Source: an uncultured Isosphaeraceae bacterium (lineage in GTDB: Bacteria; Planctomycetota; Planctomycetia; Isosphaerales; Isosphaeraceae). Taken from it: a stretch of DNA of 64,000 nt. Below the pieces are notes generated by a model that worked only from the letters and a program-made list of their open reading frames with translations, searched no databases and was not told the origin of the DNA. Numbering within the stretch: position 1 is the stretch's first letter; each line of letters starts with the position of its first letter. This document shows positions 9,105-16,456 of the stretch, one piece after another. Location of the stretch: positions 1 through 64,000 of the forward strand of contig CAMFLR010000019.1 in assembly GCA_945957605.1 (NCBI GenBank), in the 5' to 3' direction. Both the position numbers and the translations under genes were made by a program.

Positions 9105-10346
9105 ATGTTGAAACGCGTGTTGATTCTTTCCGCATCGGCGGGCGCTGGACATTTGCGGGCGGCGCAGGCGATTGAGAGGGCCTTCGCAATCAGCGGCGCC
9201 GCCGAGGTCGTGCACAATTACGACACGCTCGAATTCACCAATCCGCTATTTCGCAAGCTGTATTCGCAGGCTTACCTCGAAATGGTCAACCGCATGCCCG
9301 AGGTGCTGGGTTGGCTATACGACCAGCTCGATAACCCCAAGCGCGACGACCGGCTGCAACTCGCCTTCGACAAGTTGAACACCGGCCCGTTCATCAAGCT
9401 GCTCGAGGAGTTGCAGCCTGATATCACGGTTTGCACGCATTTCTTGCCGTCGGAAATCATCTCGTGGCTGATCGGTCAGCGCCGGTTGAATACCCGCCAG
9501 GCGATCGTCGTGACCGATTTCGACGTCCATGCGCAATGGCTTTGCACGAACTATGCGCACTACTTCGTGCCTCTCGATGAAACGCGGGCGCACATGGAAG
9601 AACTGGGCGTTCCGGCGGGCAAAATCAGCATCACCGGCATTCCCATCGATCCCGTTTTTGCCAAGCCGAAGGCAAAGACGGCGATGCGACAGAAGCACGG
9701 CCTGAAACGCGATGTTCCCGTGATTCTCAACTCGGCAGGCGGTTTCGGCGTGGGACGCGTCGATGAGTTGATGTCTTCACTGCTCAAGCTCAAACATCCC
9801 GCACAGATCATCGCAATATGCGGCCGGAACGAGGAATTGAAGGCGCGGCTCGATACCGTTGCGTCCGGTCTCTCTGCAGATACGCATGTCAGCCTCAAAG
9901 TCGTCGGCTACACAACTGAGATGGACGAGTACATGGCGGCCGCCGACCTGGTGGTGGGCAAACCGGGCGGCCTGACGACGTCGGAGTCGCTCGCGTGCGG
10001 CTTGCCGATGGTGATTGTCAGCCCGATTCCCGGTCAGGAGGAACGCAACGCCGATCATCTGCTCGAAGAAGGGGCGGCGATTCGGTGCAATAACCTTCCT
10101 GTTCTGGCCTACAAGATCGACAAGCTGCTCGACGCGCCGTCGCGACTCGCCGCCATGCGCACGAACGCGAAACGGCTGGGAAAGCCGCGGGCGGCGTTTG
10201 AAATCGTGGACAAACTCGTCGCGCTGGGAGATTCGCCCCAGCCTGCCTTGCCGCCGGAACCGGAAAATCCCATCATCGCGCGGATCAAGCAGGAGGTGCG
10301 GAAGCACCGGGTTCGGGTGCCGAAGCGAGACACATCGAAGCGATAA
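9105..10346 (+). CDS. MGDG synthase/UgtP-like GT28 glycosyltransferase (glycolipid synthesis)
   Basis: Predicted membrane-surface enzyme that transfers a sugar from a UDP-sugar to diacylglycerol or a related lipid. The 413 residues show the family N-terminus LILSASAGAGHLRAAQAI, an MGDG_synth domain to about residue 170, and a GT-B C-terminal domain with GKPGGLTTSESLACGLPM and PGQEERNADHL, the UDP-binding region. The C-terminus is strongly basic (KQEVRKHRVRVPKRDTSKR), fitting contact with acidic lipids. Which sugar is used cannot be told from sequence. The ATG has GGGAGG about 10 bases upstream. Confidence 0.88.
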   Translation: MLKRVLILSASAGAGHLRAAQAIERAFAISGAAEVVHNYDTLEFTNPLFRKLYSQAYLEMVNRMPEVLGWLYDQLDNPKRDDRLQLAFDKLNTGPFIKLLEELQPDITVCTHFLPSEIISWLIGQRRLNTRQAIVVTDFDVHAQWLCTNYAHYFVPLDETRAHMEELGVPAGKISITGIPIDPVFAKPKAKTAMRQKHGLKRDVPVILNSAGGFGVGRVDELMSSLLKLKHPAQIIAICGRNEELKARLDTVASGLSADTHVSLKVVGYTTEMDEYMAAADLVVGKPGGLTTSESLACGLPMVIVSPIPGQEERNADHLLEEGAAIRCNNLPVLAYKIDKLLDAPSRLAAMRTNAKRLGKPRAAFEIVDKLVALGDSPQPALPPEPENPIIARIKQEVRKHRVRVPKRDTSKR

Positions 10347-10396
10347 CGACCACACGATTGCATGAGATTCGCCCGAGCCGCTCGCGCAAGCCGTGC

Positions 10397-10426
10397 TTGT
10401 CAACAAGCCGGTAAGTTTGCTACAGT
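10397..10426 (+). promoter_or_regulatory. Sigma70-like promoter candidate upstream of the 10541 gene
   Basis: TTGTCA (10397-10402), an 18-base spacer and TACAGT (10421-10426) lie in the gap after the glycosyltransferase. A short GC hairpin followed by a T-run (about 10439-10463) comes next and could be a leader attenuator or the end of the upstream transcript. Based on consensus resemblance only. Confidence 0.35.
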
Positions 10427-10540
10427 TGTTCCCTTCCGGGCGTGGTTGCGCCTGTTTTTTGGGAATGTCGCCGGGGCAGGGGAACGATAACCCCTGGCTC
10501 TCAAGCGTATTACGTTACGAACGAAGGTCAGGTTTCTCCG

Positions 10541-10828
10541 ATGGCTAAAGCCGACAAGAACGCTGCGGCCCCTGAAGCAGCCGCCCCCGCCGCTGCCGCC
10601 GCCCCTGCTGCCAAGCCCGCCCCGGCGGATCCCCGTTTGAAGGTGCTCAAGAAGTTCCGTGGCCGATTCCTGCCCAAGGGCCCGCTTCGCGAACGCCTCA
10701 ACGTGCTGATGAAGCGCTGGGATTCGGGCGAAGACCACGGCGGCGTGACGTTCGACGAACTCAAGTCGTTGCACAACGACTGGAAGGCCAGCCGCGAAAA
10801 GAAGGCCAAGAAGCCTGCGCAGGCCTAA
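10541..10828 (+). CDS. Small Ala/Pro-rich, basic-tailed protein of unknown function
   Basis: 95 residues, no recognised family. The N-terminus is a low-complexity Ala/Pro stretch (about residues 7-33), then a compact basic domain RLKVLKKFRGRFLPKGPLRERL and a helical region ending in a Lys/Ala tail. Such tails resemble nucleic-acid- or ribosome-associated small proteins, but that is only inference. The ATG at 10541 begins MAKADKN and gives the cleaner start; the frame is open upstream to 10442 but that part has unusual composition. A terminator follows at 10851-10892. Confidence 0.7.
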   Translation: MAKADKNAAAPEAAAPAAAAAPAAKPAPADPRLKVLKKFRGRFLPKGPLRERLNVLMKRWDSGEDHGGVTFDELKSLHNDWKASREKKAKKPAQA

Positions 10829-10850
10829 GTGGTCGAACGCTATTGAAGTA

Positions 10851-10892
10851 GGGCGAATTGATTTACAATGAATCAGTTCGCCCGCTCTTTTT
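10851..10892 (+). terminator. Rho-independent terminator
   Basis: GGGCGAATTGATT (10851-10863) pairs over 13 bp, with one G-U wobble, with AATCAGTTCGCCC (10871-10883); the loop is 7 bases and GCTCTTTTTG follows. It ends the small-protein gene 22 bases after its stop. Confidence 0.85.
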
Positions 10893-10970
10893 GTATTGCC
10901 TTGCTCCGTCGATCGGCGCGGAGCCGAGGGCGCGGCGAACGGTCTGGTCGCGGACGGGAGGGCCTGATCG

Positions 10971-12077
10971 TTGATCGTCGGCGTACCGAAGGAAGTCAAG
11001 GTAGACGAATACCGCGTTGGGTTGCTACCCGTTGGCGCGGAAGAGCTTACAACAGCCGGCCACACCGTCCTTGTTGAGGCGGGTGCGGGGACCGGCAGCG
11101 GAATCGCCGATGCGATGTACGCGGCGGCTGGCGCGAGGATCGTCTCGAACGCCGCCGACATCTGGTCGAGCGCCGATTTGATCGTGAAGGTGAAGGAACC
11201 GCAGTCGACCGAATGGCCAATGATGCGCCGCGGTCAGACCGTGTTCACGTACTTTCACTTCGCAGCCGACGAAGCGCTCACTCGCGCTGTGCTCGCGTCC
11301 GGAATCACGGCGATCGCCTACGAGACGATTCGCGACGCGAAGGGTACGCTCCCGCTGCTCACGCCCATGAGCGAAGTCGCGGGACGCATGAGCATCCAGG
11401 AAGGCGCCAAGTATCTCGAACGTCCGCAAGAAGGACGCGGGATTCTGCTCGCGGGAGTTCCCGGTGTTGCGCCTGCGGAAGTGGCGATTCTGGGTGGAGG
11501 TATCGTGGGCTCGAATGCGGCGAAGGTCGCGGCCGGGCTCGGTGCGAGCGTACGGATTCTCGACGTCAATCTCGACCGCCTCCGCTACCTCGACGACATC
11601 ATGCCCCCGAACGTGACCACACTTTATTCCGACCGTCACACGATCCTCGAATCAATCGAACGGGCCGACCTGGTGATTGGCGCGATTCTGATCACCGGAG
11701 CGCGAGCCCCTCGCCTCGTGCGTCGTGAAGACCTCGCGCGGATGAAGCCGGGTGCGGTGATTGTCGACGTGGCGATCGACCAGGGCGGTTGCATCGAAAC
11801 GAGCCGTCCCACGACGCATCGCCAACCGACGTATCTGGTCGATGGCATCGTCCATTACTGCGTGACGAATATGCCGGGGGCGGTCGGTCGCACGAGCACT
11901 TATGCATTGAACAACGTCACGCTACCGTACACGCTGCAAATTGCCCAGCATGGTTGGCAAGCTGTGGCCAAGAAGAATGCCGGTTTTGCCGAAGGTGTGA
12001 ACATCACCGCGGGCCGAGTGACGAACCACGCCGTCGCTGTGACATTCGGCTATGAGTACACGTCGCCCGACGCTTAG
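10971..12077 (+). CDS. ald: Alanine dehydrogenase
   Basis: Reversible NAD-dependent oxidative deamination of L-alanine to pyruvate and ammonia. The 368 residues match the usual length of about 370. Seen are the start IVGVPKEVKVDEYRVGLLP, the catalytic-Lys region VKVKEPQ near 75, the catalytic-His region FTYFHFAAD near 95, the NAD-binding VAILGGGIVGSNAAKVAAGLGA near 170, and the conserved Asp region VDVAIDQGGC near 268. The start is TTG 10971, supported by GGGAGG 9 bases upstream and by the family N-terminus beginning right there. It sits alone after a terminator and is followed after 65 bases by the small acidic protein gene. Confidence 0.95.
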   Translation: MIVGVPKEVKVDEYRVGLLPVGAEELTTAGHTVLVEAGAGTGSGIADAMYAAAGARIVSNAADIWSSADLIVKVKEPQSTEWPMMRRGQTVFTYFHFAADEALTRAVLASGITAIAYETIRDAKGTLPLLTPMSEVAGRMSIQEGAKYLERPQEGRGILLAGVPGVAPAEVAILGGGIVGSNAAKVAAGLGASVRILDVNLDRLRYLDDIMPPNVTTLYSDRHTILESIERADLVIGAILITGARAPRLVRREDLARMKPGAVIVDVAIDQGGCIETSRPTTHRQPTYLVDGIVHYCVTNMPGAVGRTSTYALNNVTLPYTLQIAQHGWQAVAKKNAGFAEGVNITAGRVTNHAVAVTFGYEYTSPDA

Positions 12078-12142
12078 AACTCGCGTCGAGCGGCGATTTT
12101 TCGCTTTCCGTACCACAAGCATTCTAGCCAGGGAGAAGTTTT

Positions 12143-12442
12143 ATGTCAGAACATGATGAATCAGTTGACGAGTCGATGGAAGAAGCGAGCCAGGCGCTCG
12201 AGAGCGCTCTCGAGATGGACACGCAGACGCAGATCTTCCTTGAGATGCGTCAGCAGAATCTCGAACTGCTGAAGATTTGCGTGGAAATGGCCGGCTTTAG
12301 CGGTCAGCACCCCGCGCTCAAGCCCAACGATCTCAAGGGCGCGATCCGCTCTGTGTGGGAAGTTTACTCCGAATTCTACGCCTGGATCGATCCCGAAGAG
12401 ACCGAAGGCGACGACGAAGAAGACGACGAGGACGACCTTTGA
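12143..12442 (+). CDS. Small acidic protein of unknown function
   Basis: 99 residues, not recognised. It has an acidic helical N-terminus (SEHDESVDESMEEASQALES), a central helical part with KICVEMAGFSGQHPALKPNDL and a very acidic C-terminal tail (ETEGDDEEDDEDDL). AGGGAG 8 bases upstream supports the ATG. The stop overlaps the probable TTG start of mtnA (TTGA), so the two genes are likely translated together. Its role is unknown; it might be a partner of MtnA or just a co-transcribed neighbour. Confidence 0.75.
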   Translation: MSEHDESVDESMEEASQALESALEMDTQTQIFLEMRQQNLELLKICVEMAGFSGQHPALKPNDLKGAIRSVWEVYSEFYAWIDPEETEGDDEEDDEDDL

Positions 12443-13536
12443 TCCCCGGTTCTGATTCTCCGTCCACAAACCCAGCCGAATCCGTGGTGACCACGCTCGG
12501 CTGGGTTGGCGACGCCGCAACCGGCGTCCTGCGAATGATTGACCAAACTCGGCTGCCCACCGAGTTCGTCGAGATCGACTGCAACGACGTGCCAACCGTC
12601 TGGGAAGCGATTAAGGCGTTGCGCGTCCGAGGGGCGCCGGCGATCGGCGTTGCGGCCGCGTTTGGGGCTGTGATCGGCGCCCGAGTCGGCTTACGTGACG
12701 GTCGTGCCGGTGTCGAGGCTGCCCTCAAGGCAGCCGCAAGCTATCTCGCCACCAGCCGCCCGACGGCGGTGAATCTCTTCTGGGCCCTCGATCGCATGAC
12801 GGCCTTCGCCGCCACGATCGAGCACGAAGCTTCACCTGAAGCATACGTGAATCGGTTGCTCGATGAAGCGAACCGAATCGCCGACGAAGATCGCACGACC
12901 TGTCGCGCGATTGGTCGTCACGGCGCTGAACTTGTCGTGTCGGGGCAGGGGATTCTCACCCACTGCAATGCGGGCGGCCTGGCCACCGCGGATTACGGCA
13001 CTGCTCTCGCCGTCGTCTACGCCGCGCAAGAACAAGGCAAACAGATTCACGTCTACGCCGACGAAACGCGTCCGCTCTTGCAAGGCTCACGGCTGACCGC
13101 CTGGGAACTGCACAAGCGCGGCGTCCCCGTCACTTTGATCTGCGACAACATGGCGGCGGTTGTCATGCGGCAGGGAAAGGTGGGGATGGTCGTCGTTGGC
13201 GCTGATCGCATCGCCGCGAATGGTGATACGGCGAATAAAATTGGGACATATGGCGTTGCGTTGCTCGCAAAGGCACATGGCGTGCCGTTTTATGTCGCTG
13301 CGCCTTCGAGCACGTTCGACCTGAGTCTGCCCGATGGTTCAGGAATTCCGATCGAGGAACGCGACCCGCGTGAAATCACGGAAGGGTTCGGCCGAGTCAC
13401 GGCACCCGCGGGAATCTCCGTGTATAATCCGGCGTTCGACGTGACCCCCAGTGAACTGATTGCGGGGATCATCACCGAGCGTGGGGTCATCAGTCCGGTC
13501 AATACAGCACAAATTCGAGAGGTTTTGTCGTCGTGA
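12439..13536 (+). CDS. mtnA: Methylthioribose-1-phosphate isomerase
   Basis: Isomerises 5-methylthioribose 1-phosphate to methylthioribulose 1-phosphate in methionine salvage. The 365 residues carry the eIF2B-like fold with IDQTRLPTEF, VRGAPAIGVAAAFG, the catalytic-Cys motif ILTHCNAGGLATADYG near 170, DETRPLLQGSRLTAWEL and the catalytic-Asp motif VVGADRIAANGDTANKIGTY near 255. The start is less sure. TTG 12439 overlaps the previous stop and has GAGGA upstream; GTG 12484 would give a protein closer to the usual length. A longer open frame to 12355 runs through the acidic gene and is not real. The 3' end overlaps the next start (GTGA). No other salvage genes are in the window. Confidence 0.93.
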   Translation: MIPGSDSPSTNPAESVVTTLGWVGDAATGVLRMIDQTRLPTEFVEIDCNDVPTVWEAIKALRVRGAPAIGVAAAFGAVIGARVGLRDGRAGVEAALKAAASYLATSRPTAVNLFWALDRMTAFAATIEHEASPEAYVNRLLDEANRIADEDRTTCRAIGRHGAELVVSGQGILTHCNAGGLATADYGTALAVVYAAQEQGKQIHVYADETRPLLQGSRLTAWELHKRGVPVTLICDNMAAVVMRQGKVGMVVVGADRIAANGDTANKIGTYGVALLAKAHGVPFYVAAPSSTFDLSLPDGSGIPIEERDPREITEGFGRVTAPAGISVYNPAFDVTPSELIAGIITERGVISPVNTAQIREVLSS

Positions 13537-13844
13537 GCAAGCTCGCCCACAACGTGTTCTTCAAGCTCAAAGACTCGAGCGAAGCCAACATCGCCGCGCT
13601 TGTTGGTGCGTGCAAGAAGTACCTCACCGGCCATCCGGGTGTCGTCTTCTTCGCGGCCGGCGTTCTCGAACCCGAGCTCGCCCGCCCCGTGAATGACCGC
13701 GACTTCGACGTCGCGCTTCACGTCGTTTTCGAGGACCGCGCAGCGCACGACGTCTACCAGGACGCCCCGCGCCACCACGACTTCGTCAACGAGAACAAGG
13801 AAACGTGGGCGAAGGTGCGCGTGTTCGACTCAATCGTCGACTGA
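13533..13844 (+). CDS. Dabb (dimeric alpha-beta barrel) stress-response domain protein
   Basis: 103 residues forming one Dabb/ferredoxin-like domain: LAHNVFFKLKDSSEANIAALV at the start, then CKKYLTGHPGVVFFAAG, the conserved DRDFDVALHVVFEDRAAHDVYQDAP and the C-terminal HHDFVNENKETWAKVRVFD. Proteins of this family are small dimers related to plant stress proteins and some monooxygenase-like enzymes; the substrate here is unknown. The GTG start overlaps the mtnA stop by four bases, so expression is tied to mtnA. Confidence 0.88.
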   Translation: MSKLAHNVFFKLKDSSEANIAALVGACKKYLTGHPGVVFFAAGVLEPELARPVNDRDFDVALHVVFEDRAAHDVYQDAPRHHDFVNENKETWAKVRVFDSIVD

Positions 13845-13868
13845 ACGATCGCGACTACGCGTCTCAGG

Positions 13869-13910
13869 CAAATGAAAAGCTCTGGCAGATGCCAGGGCTT
13901 TGTTCATTTG
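13869..13910. terminator. Bidirectional terminator hairpin between convergent genes
   Basis: A long inverted repeat: left arm 13869-13887 (CAAATGAAAAGCTCTGGCA) pairs with 13890-13910 (TGCCAGGGCTTTGTTCATTTG) with two small bulges and a 2-base loop. It lies between the Dabb gene (+, ends 13844) and the HD gene (-, ends 13916), so it can serve both strands. Confidence 0.8.
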
Positions 13911-13915
13911 GGGTT

Positions 13916-14437
13916 TCACGCAAAATCGTGTAACAAACCCCACTCATGACGAACAAATCCAGGAACATAACGCATCGTCGCGCGGCCGTGTGCCCATTTG
14001 ATCATTTCATCCGACTTTGCAAGCGGCGTCCCAAGATACTTGGCAACTGGCAAAATACCGACTCGCCCCAGGTCGAGGCGATCGGCATCCCAGCAGGTTT
14101 GAATCGTGATTTCGGGGTGAAATCGCTCGTGCGTATGACCGTCGCACGCTCGCCTGAGGCGATTCAACTCATCTGATGCAAGCTGGAAAAAGTGGCCCTG
14201 AAGTTCGAGCGCCAACTGGCCAGCGCGAGGACCATGTTCGGGATCGTGGTTTTCGTTCAGTCTCCGGCAGTCGTGTAATACGGCGAACAAACTCACCACC
14301 AAGGGACTCGCACCATTATGTTCCGCCAGTTTCAAGCCGTTTTCGAGAACTCTTGCCCAGTGCACGACTCCGTGATCGCCGGTGAGCGGCAAATGATAGT
14401 CGATCAGTACATGGCGAACGATCTGGGATAGATCCAT
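13916..14437 (-). CDS. HD-superfamily hydrolase
   Basis: 173 residues with an HD metal-dependent phosphohydrolase core: a first His in GDHGVVHWARVLENG, the HD pair in VVSLFAVLHDCRR, a further His in NENHDPEHGPRAG and a conserved Asp in CWDADRLDLGR. The substrate is unknown; relatives act on nucleotides or related phosphates. The ATG 14437 is chosen because the upstream gene stops at 14448 and the fold begins at once; the open frame to 14518 overlaps that gene. Last gene of the sulfur-related minus-strand cluster. Confidence 0.85.
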   Translation of the reverse strand: MDLSQIVRHVLIDYHLPLTGDHGVVHWARVLENGLKLAEHNGASPLVVSLFAVLHDCRRLNENHDPEHGPRAGQLALELQGHFFQLASDELNRLRRACDGHTHERFHPEITIQTCWDADRLDLGRVGILPVAKYLGTPLAKSDEMIKWAHGRATMRYVPGFVRHEWGLLHDFA

Positions 14438-14447
14438 TGTGAAAACA

Positions 14448-16331
14448 TCACGGCTTGATTGATTCAAGCTGAGCGAACAGATCCGCCAGCGGCTCTTGAT
14501 AGTTCTTCCAGCGCCCAACGGAACTACGATACACCGGTTGCCTGACCTGTGCAGCGCTTGCTGTCTGAATGGGCCGGCGTGTCTGATGGAAGTGAAGACA
14601 GTGGTCGTTCCATTCCAGTTCGCAGTGCGCGAGTAACACGCGAATCATCGGCTCGGGATTCTTGATGAATGTTTCATAGTTAAATTCGACGATGGGCGTC
14701 GGCAGCACGTTTTTCCAGTGTTGCATGACGCGCCTGTACTCGGCGAATCGACTGGCGATGTGGCCGAAATCGTTGGTCCAGTTGAGATAAGCAAAGTCGT
14801 GCAGCCAGCACGATGTCGCGACGTCGCGCAGGTCGCGCGTGCAGTGAATGATCGCGGCGTGCGGGAAGAGAGTGGCGATCAATCCAAGATAGATCGTGTT
14901 CTCGGGCATCTTGTCGACGAAACGATCGGCGATCGAGTTGGTCTGCGCCATCGCGTCGAGGTGAGCCTTTGCCAGCTTTTGAATCGACTCGCGATTCAAC
15001 TGCGGAACACCTTCAAGGGGAGCGACAGCCTGTCCGACCACGGCCGGAAGTGCCTCGAAAACGTGTTGCACAAACTTCAACTCGCCGCCGCCAAACGCAC
15101 GTGGATGGCTCGCGAGTATCTGTTCGACAAGCGTGGTGCCCGATCGCGGCAGCCCGACGATAAAGATCGGCCGGCGCGAATCGGAACCCATATCGGCGAC
15201 GCGGGCGAAGTAGTCGGCGCTAAAAGTTTCAATAAGTGATGTAATCAAGTTGTGGTGATTTTCCGAGTTATAGCTTCGTCCTCGCGACGATAACTCCGCA
15301 CGTCGCAATCCATTTGCCGTCGCGGCAAGTTCGGCCGCGCGATCGAATTGAGCGCGTGCGTTGGCTGTTTGTGCGAGACCGAACGTGAGCGGAATCCGAT
15401 CGCGCGACGAAAGTCCAGGATTCGCAAGGAGTTCTTCGATGCGAGTTTCGAGCTCGGGAGAGAGCTTCGCGCCGAGTTGGTTTGCGAGTCGAGCCAATAC
15501 GCCAGCGTTCCGTGGATCGAGGCGAAGGGCAGCCTCGTAAGCGGGCAGGGCGGCGTTCAGGTCGTCGCGGTCTTCGAGAACGTTGCCGAGACCGGCGTAC
15601 GCGTTGGGCAACCGCGGCTCCAGGCGGATTGCTTCCTGATAGCAGGCAACGGCATCGTCCCATCGGCCGATCGTGTGCAGCGCGAGCCCAAAGTTCACCC
15701 ACGATGCGGCAAATTCCGGACGCAGGCCAACCGCATGCTGGCAGTGCGCGAGCGCGTTGGCGGTGTCACCGAGTTCGAGGAATGTCTTGCCGAGGTTGCT
15801 CACGATCTCAGCACGTGTGGGATCGAGTTTCGCGGCCTGAATGTAAGACTGGAGCGCGGCGGGTAGGTCGCCCTTCATGCGGAGTGCGTTGGCGAGATTG
15901 TTGTGTGGGCCGGCGAGGTCGGGCTGCAGTTCGACGGCGGAACGCAGGGTTTCAATTGCTTCGTCGATGCGGCCGACTTGCAGCAGTGTTGCGCCGAGGT
16001 TGCTGAGAATGTCGGGAGAGGTGGGATTGAGCCGGAGTGCTTCGCGACAGCACTCGATCGTCCGTTCCGGCTGATTGAGGGCCCAAAAGACTTCGCCAAG
16101 ACTTGCGTGAAATGCCGGATTTTCGGGCTGAGCCGCTACGGCGCGTTTAATCAAATCGTGTGCGGCCTGGCGTTCACCGCGCTGGAGCGAAACGAGGCCG
16201 AGGAGGTGAAGTGCGTCGGGATGATTGGGATGCTGCTGGAGGATTTCGCCATAAATCGGAGCGGCGAGATCGATTTCGCCGCGCTGGTGATGTTCGATCG
16301 CCTTCGACAGATTCGCGAGAGAATCGGGCAC
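14448..16331 (-). CDS. TPR-repeat sulfotransferase
   Basis: 627 residues. About 1-290 are seven to eight TPR units of regular 34-residue spacing (for example HPNHPDALHLLGLVSLQRGE and LDPTRAEIVSNLGKTFLELGD). About 355-600 are a sulfotransferase domain with the 5'-PSB loop PIFIVGLPRSGTTLVEQIL, the 3'-PB segment IIHCTRDLRDVATSCWLHDF, and a C-terminal RQPVYRSSVGRWKNY. Bacterial TPR-sulfotransferases resemble tyrosyl-protein sulfotransferases in the catalytic part. The target, protein or glycan, is unknown. The start is GTG 16331 with GAGG about 10 bases upstream. It lies directly downstream of the PAPS-making Sat-CysC gene, which supports a PAPS-using role. Confidence 0.9.
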   Translation of the reverse strand: MPDSLANLSKAIEHHQRGEIDLAAPIYGEILQQHPNHPDALHLLGLVSLQRGERQAAHDLIKRAVAAQPENPAFHASLGEVFWALNQPERTIECCREALRLNPTSPDILSNLGATLLQVGRIDEAIETLRSAVELQPDLAGPHNNLANALRMKGDLPAALQSYIQAAKLDPTRAEIVSNLGKTFLELGDTANALAHCQHAVGLRPEFAASWVNFGLALHTIGRWDDAVACYQEAIRLEPRLPNAYAGLGNVLEDRDDLNAALPAYEAALRLDPRNAGVLARLANQLGAKLSPELETRIEELLANPGLSSRDRIPLTFGLAQTANARAQFDRAAELAATANGLRRAELSSRGRSYNSENHHNLITSLIETFSADYFARVADMGSDSRRPIFIVGLPRSGTTLVEQILASHPRAFGGGELKFVQHVFEALPAVVGQAVAPLEGVPQLNRESIQKLAKAHLDAMAQTNSIADRFVDKMPENTIYLGLIATLFPHAAIIHCTRDLRDVATSCWLHDFAYLNWTNDFGHIASRFAEYRRVMQHWKNVLPTPIVEFNYETFIKNPEPMIRVLLAHCELEWNDHCLHFHQTRRPIQTASAAQVRQPVYRSSVGRWKNYQEPLADLFAQLESIKP

Positions 16332-16456
16332 CGGCGCGCACCTCGCAAATGAGTGATGAAGTCACGCAGCGATATACGTTAGGTTTGCGTCACTCGCGCA
16401 AGGCGATTCCGGAGAAAAATGTCGACTCAGAAATTGGCGGGATTTCCCCTCACAAG

